DNA of 64,000 nucleotides from Ignavibacteriales bacterium (GTDB taxonomy: Bacteria; Bacteroidota; Ignavibacteria; Tepidaquicellales; Tepidaquicellaceae): positions 1-64,000 of the forward strand of contig JACKAC010000002.1 of the NCBI GenBank assembly GCA_020635255.1, in the 5' to 3' direction. This document shows, in pieces, positions 61,554 to 64,000 of the stretch. The notes below the pieces were generated by a model, which worked only from the letters and a program-made list of their open reading frames with translations, was not told the origin of the DNA and made no database searches. The first letter of the stretch is position 1. Each line of letters starts with the position of its first letter. The position numbers were made by a program, and so were the translations under genes.

Positions 61554-63014
61554 ATGAATAGCAGTAAACTCATACAGATCCTGAAGACTTTTTCTCCGGA
61601 TGAGATCAGAGATTTCGAAAAATTCGTTGCCTCGCCATATTTCAGCACTGGCAGGAATACTGACGGGCTCTACTCCATTCTAAAAGACCACTACCCGGAT
61701 TTCGACTCACCTGAACTTGATAGAAAGCGCGTTTTTAAAAAACTTTTTCCCGGAGAGAAGTACAACGAGATGAAATTAAAGAATGTTGCTACCGCCCTTA
61801 CACGGCTTGCCGAGCAGTTTATGGTTTACGAAGGATTTAAAAAAGATTCCTTTGAAGTTGATCTGACGTTATCTAAAGAATACTTCTATAGAGAAAATTT
61901 TAAGCAATTTTACAACACATTAAACGCTCTTGAAAAGAAGATCGATAAATTGCCGTTTAACCGTCTGAGGACATTCAAGGATAAGGAAACGATCACAACA
62001 TTCAAGTATAGTTATTTTTTAAAATTCAACCAGTTTGACAAAGCAATTCCATTGATGGGAAAAACCGCTGAATATAACACATTATTTTTCCTTGTTATGT
62101 TCATCAAAAGCCTTAACTATGGAACAAAGGTTGATAGGATGTTTAAATTTTCTATGGATAATCCGCTGGTTGAGGAGGTCCGGGATGTTCTCGACCTGGA
62201 AAAGATTATTTCGGGTCTGCGCAAGAGGAAATATCCGTACCTCTGGTTGCTGGAGTTATATTATTATACCCTTCGTTTTTATTCGGATTACCAAGATGTG
62301 GATGCATTTTATAAGGCAAGGAAGGTATTTAACGAACACAAAGAGAAATACTCGCGTTTTGAGAAGCATTTTATTTTAGAAGATTTTTATGCTTTCTGTA
62401 CAACACGAGATCGTCATGGTGATACCTCGTTTCGACGGGAGAAGTTTGAAATATGCAAGCAGATCAAGGATGAAAATGCATTGACACCTGACGACAATAT
62501 GACTTATGAAATTATAAGATTCAGAAATACTGTTAATGCTGCTCTTAAAGTGAAAGAGTTTAACTGGCTTGAAACGTTTATTGAGGATTGTATTCCTAAG
62601 CTTCTGCCTCAACATAGGGCAAGCATGAAAAGCTTTTCACTGGGGCGCCTGGAATTTGAAAGGGGTAATTTTGAAAAAGCTCTCGAACATACTTCAAAAA
62701 TACAATTCGATATGTTTACTTATAAGATCGATGTTAAAAATCTCCTTCTTTTGACGTATTACGAGCTGGAATTATTTGACCAGGCAGAATACCTTATAGA
62801 TACTTACAAGCACTATGTCAAACACACTAAAGATTATTCTCAAAGTTTTCTGCGTCAATATAAAAACTTCATCGATATTTATAATTCTCTATTAAAGATC
62901 CGTTCCGCCGTAAAGACAAAAAACGCCGACCTCCTTCTAAAAAAAGCTGAGGAAATCGACGTCCTGCCATTCCGCGCATGGTTTATTAAAAAGATCAAAG
63001 AACTGCAGAAATAA
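61554..63014 (+). CDS. ~490-residue helical-repeat protein, lineage family (copy 6, cassette C)
   Basis: 486 residues. Family domain LKTFSPDEIRDFEKFVASPY, KDHYPDFDSPELDRKRVFKK, LFPGEKYNEMKLKNVATALT, RLAEQFMV. The body is close to copy 5 along the whole length (NTLNALEKKIDKLPFNRLRT, FDKAIPLMGKTAEYNTLFFL, GLRKRKYPYLWLLELYYYTL, NFEKALEHTSKIQFDMFTYK). C-terminal RAWFIKKIKELQK. Cytoplasmic by sequence. Divergent from small-protein copy C; its stop lies 16 bases from the convergent DUF347 gene, with no terminator seen between them. Confidence 0.87.
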   Translation: MNSSKLIQILKTFSPDEIRDFEKFVASPYFSTGRNTDGLYSILKDHYPDFDSPELDRKRVFKKLFPGEKYNEMKLKNVATALTRLAEQFMVYEGFKKDSFEVDLTLSKEYFYRENFKQFYNTLNALEKKIDKLPFNRLRTFKDKETITTFKYSYFLKFNQFDKAIPLMGKTAEYNTLFFLVMFIKSLNYGTKVDRMFKFSMDNPLVEEVRDVLDLEKIISGLRKRKYPYLWLLELYYYTLRFYSDYQDVDAFYKARKVFNEHKEKYSRFEKHFILEDFYAFCTTRDRHGDTSFRREKFEICKQIKDENALTPDDNMTYEIIRFRNTVNAALKVKEFNWLETFIEDCIPKLLPQHRASMKSFSLGRLEFERGNFEKALEHTSKIQFDMFTYKIDVKNLLLLTYYELELFDQAEYLIDTYKHYVKHTKDYSQSFLRQYKNFIDIYNSLLKIRSAVKTKNADLLLKKAEEIDVLPFRAWFIKKIKELQK

Positions 63015-63030
63015 CCTGACTGCCCTTCAA

Positions 63031-63777
63031 TTAAACTATCTTTACGTTTTTATCTTTCATACTCGTATATACAATTATTAACGAAAGCAATACTGCTGTT
63101 ACTATTGCCGCCGCTCCGGTTCCAAGTTCGAGACCGCCCTTTGATAAAGGCTTTGTAAGAAGGTCTCCGAACGTTGCTCCGAACGGACGGGTGAAAATAA
63201 ATGCGATCCAGAATAATAGTATCTCATTTATCTTTGTATAATAATGTAGAAGTACCACAATAATTATTATCGCTGCTGTTACACTTGCTCCTGCTAAATA
63301 GCTGAGTTCCATGTTATCTGTTAAATAGTCTCCGAATGCTGTTCCCAGGCTGTTCGAGATCAATATTGCTATCCAGTAGTATAGTTCGATTCTTCTTTCG
63401 GTGATTGGATATACTCTTATACCCTTTTCACGAAAGTGCCATAGGTATAAGACAAGCATCAATAATGAAAAGAGTATGAGCGATCCCCAGGCGTAACCTA
63501 ATCCCAGTGTCCTGTCCATAAAATCGGAAACCTCTGTACCCGCTGTCGTCGAACCTACTATAACGAGCCAGTAAAGAGCCGTGTACAATCTATTAACTGA
63601 TAACTGTATCGAGACCACCAACACAAACAAACCCATCGTTATAGCTAAACTCACACTGTATCCTATGTCGGAAGTCATCGATAGATGATCTCCGGCGATT
63701 TCCCCCAGTGTCGTTGCGAATACTTTCATTATCCAGAAGTATACCGTTATCTTCGCAACTTTATTCAATCTGTCCAT
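63031..63777 (-). CDS. DUF347 (COG4705-like) integral membrane protein
   Basis: 248 residues with about eight transmembrane segments arranged as four similar pairs. Each pair carries a T.G...(G)D.L motif: VFATTLGEIAGDHLSM, VGSTTAGTEVSDFMDR, SNSLGTAFGDYLTDN and TRPFGATFGDLLTKPLSKGG. This fourfold 'GDxL' repeat is the hallmark of the DUF347 family, whose function is unknown and has been suspected to be transport. It sits downstream of the partial PepSY-like gene on the same strand, 48 bases away, so they are probably co-transcribed. Confidence 0.85.
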   Translation of the reverse strand: MDRLNKVAKITVYFWIMKVFATTLGEIAGDHLSMTSDIGYSVSLAITMGLFVLVVSIQLSVNRLYTALYWLVIVGSTTAGTEVSDFMDRTLGLGYAWGSLILFSLLMLVLYLWHFREKGIRVYPITERRIELYYWIAILISNSLGTAFGDYLTDNMELSYLAGASVTAAIIIIVVLLHYYTKINEILLFWIAFIFTRPFGATFGDLLTKPLSKGGLELGTGAAAIVTAVLLSLIIVYTSMKDKNVKIV

Positions 63778-63825
63778 TGTCTTGTAATAAGTAATTTTTC
63801 AAAAAAGGGGAGTGACGGGAATTTA

Positions 63826-64000
63826 TTAATCCCCGTCGTCTTCATCTTCATCATCATCATCCTTATCGCCTTTGCCCCTTAGCGGGTTGCCGTTGCTGTC
63901 GAATAGAACGTCCTTATGTTTTTTACCATCGAATACCTCTGCCTCATAGGTTGTATTTCCGTTGTTATCCACGATCTTAGCCGCTTCGGTGATCTTCATG
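63826..64000 (-). CDS. PepSY-like domain protein, 5' end beyond window
   Basis: 58 codons are visible, ending at TAA 63826-63828. The sequence reads KITEAAKIVDNNGNTTYEAE, VFDGKKHKDVLFDSNGNPL, then a very acidic tail GKGDKDDDDEDEDDGD. The 'TYEaeV.dgk..dvlFdsnGnpL' strands are typical of the second half of PepSY or PepSY-like (putative beta-lactamase-inhibitor-like) domains in the periplasm. The Met at the edge (63999-63997) may be internal. The acidic tail could bind divalent cations. The neighbouring DUF347 protein is downstream on the same strand. Confidence 0.65.
   Translation of the reverse strand, partial: MKITEAAKIVDNNGNTTYEAEVFDGKKHKDVLFDSNGNPLRGKGDKDDDDEDEDDGD

Overview
The window looks like the chromosome of a Bacteroidota/Ignavibacteria-type bacterium. 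At least twelve predicted secreted proteins end in the type IX secretion (T9SS) C-terminal sorting domain that begins YPNPFNP(S/T)TKIKFDIP. Several genes have a TAnnTTTG-like -7 box very close to the start codon, and Shine-Dalgarno sites are weak. No rRNA, tRNA, CRISPR array, transposase or T9SS machinery gene was found. Most genes are of moderate GC content; two stretches (about 11.5-15.1 kb and 24.4-27.6 kb) are clearly AT-richer and look acquired.

Layout. 1-2.4 kb: two overlapping YCF48/BNR-type T9SS proteins, the first cut by the window edge. 2.5-11.4 kb: ordinary single genes (small Cys-motif protein, outer-membrane barrel, P-loop ATPase, alpha/beta hydrolase, diaminopropionate ammonia-lyase, methyltransferase, VOC protein, DinB protein, secreted and lipid-anchored proteins). 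11.6-15.1 kb: a tight three-gene AT-rich operon (M19 dipeptidase, PhoD-like phosphoesterase, possible permuted papain-fold protein). 15.1-16.0 kb: GNAT and SRPBCC genes. 16.0-24.2 kb: two ~490-residue helical proteins of a lineage family flanking two ~730-residue YCF48 T9SS paralogs, then an orphan NHLP-type RiPP precursor. 24.7-27.6 kb: an AT-rich operon in which four consecutive genes each show a PD-(D/E)XK nuclease signature, preceded by a structured leader. 27.7-32.0 kb: aspartic protease, methyltransferase, a third ~490-residue protein and a lone predicted endonuclease.

32.1-63.0 kb is dominated by one architecture repeated three times. A plus-strand ~490-residue helical protein gene is divergent from a minus-strand 67-69-residue coiled-coil-like protein gene, which is followed at once by one or more minus-strand T9SS surface protein genes. 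These are seven mosaic parallel beta-helix paralogs and two repeat/FnIII proteins. The three divergent control regions share sequence motifs, and five of the beta-helix genes sit in one tandem array joined by a conserved ~43-bp linker. The window ends with a DUF347 membrane protein and the 3' end of a PepSY-like gene.

Best candidates for undescribed biology are (i) the repeated helical-protein / small-protein / T9SS-surface-protein cassette, (ii) the four-nuclease operon with its leader, (iii) the mosaic beta-helix array, and (iv) the orphan NHLP precursor and the M19-PhoD-papain-like operon. All functional statements are inferred from sequence reading alone.
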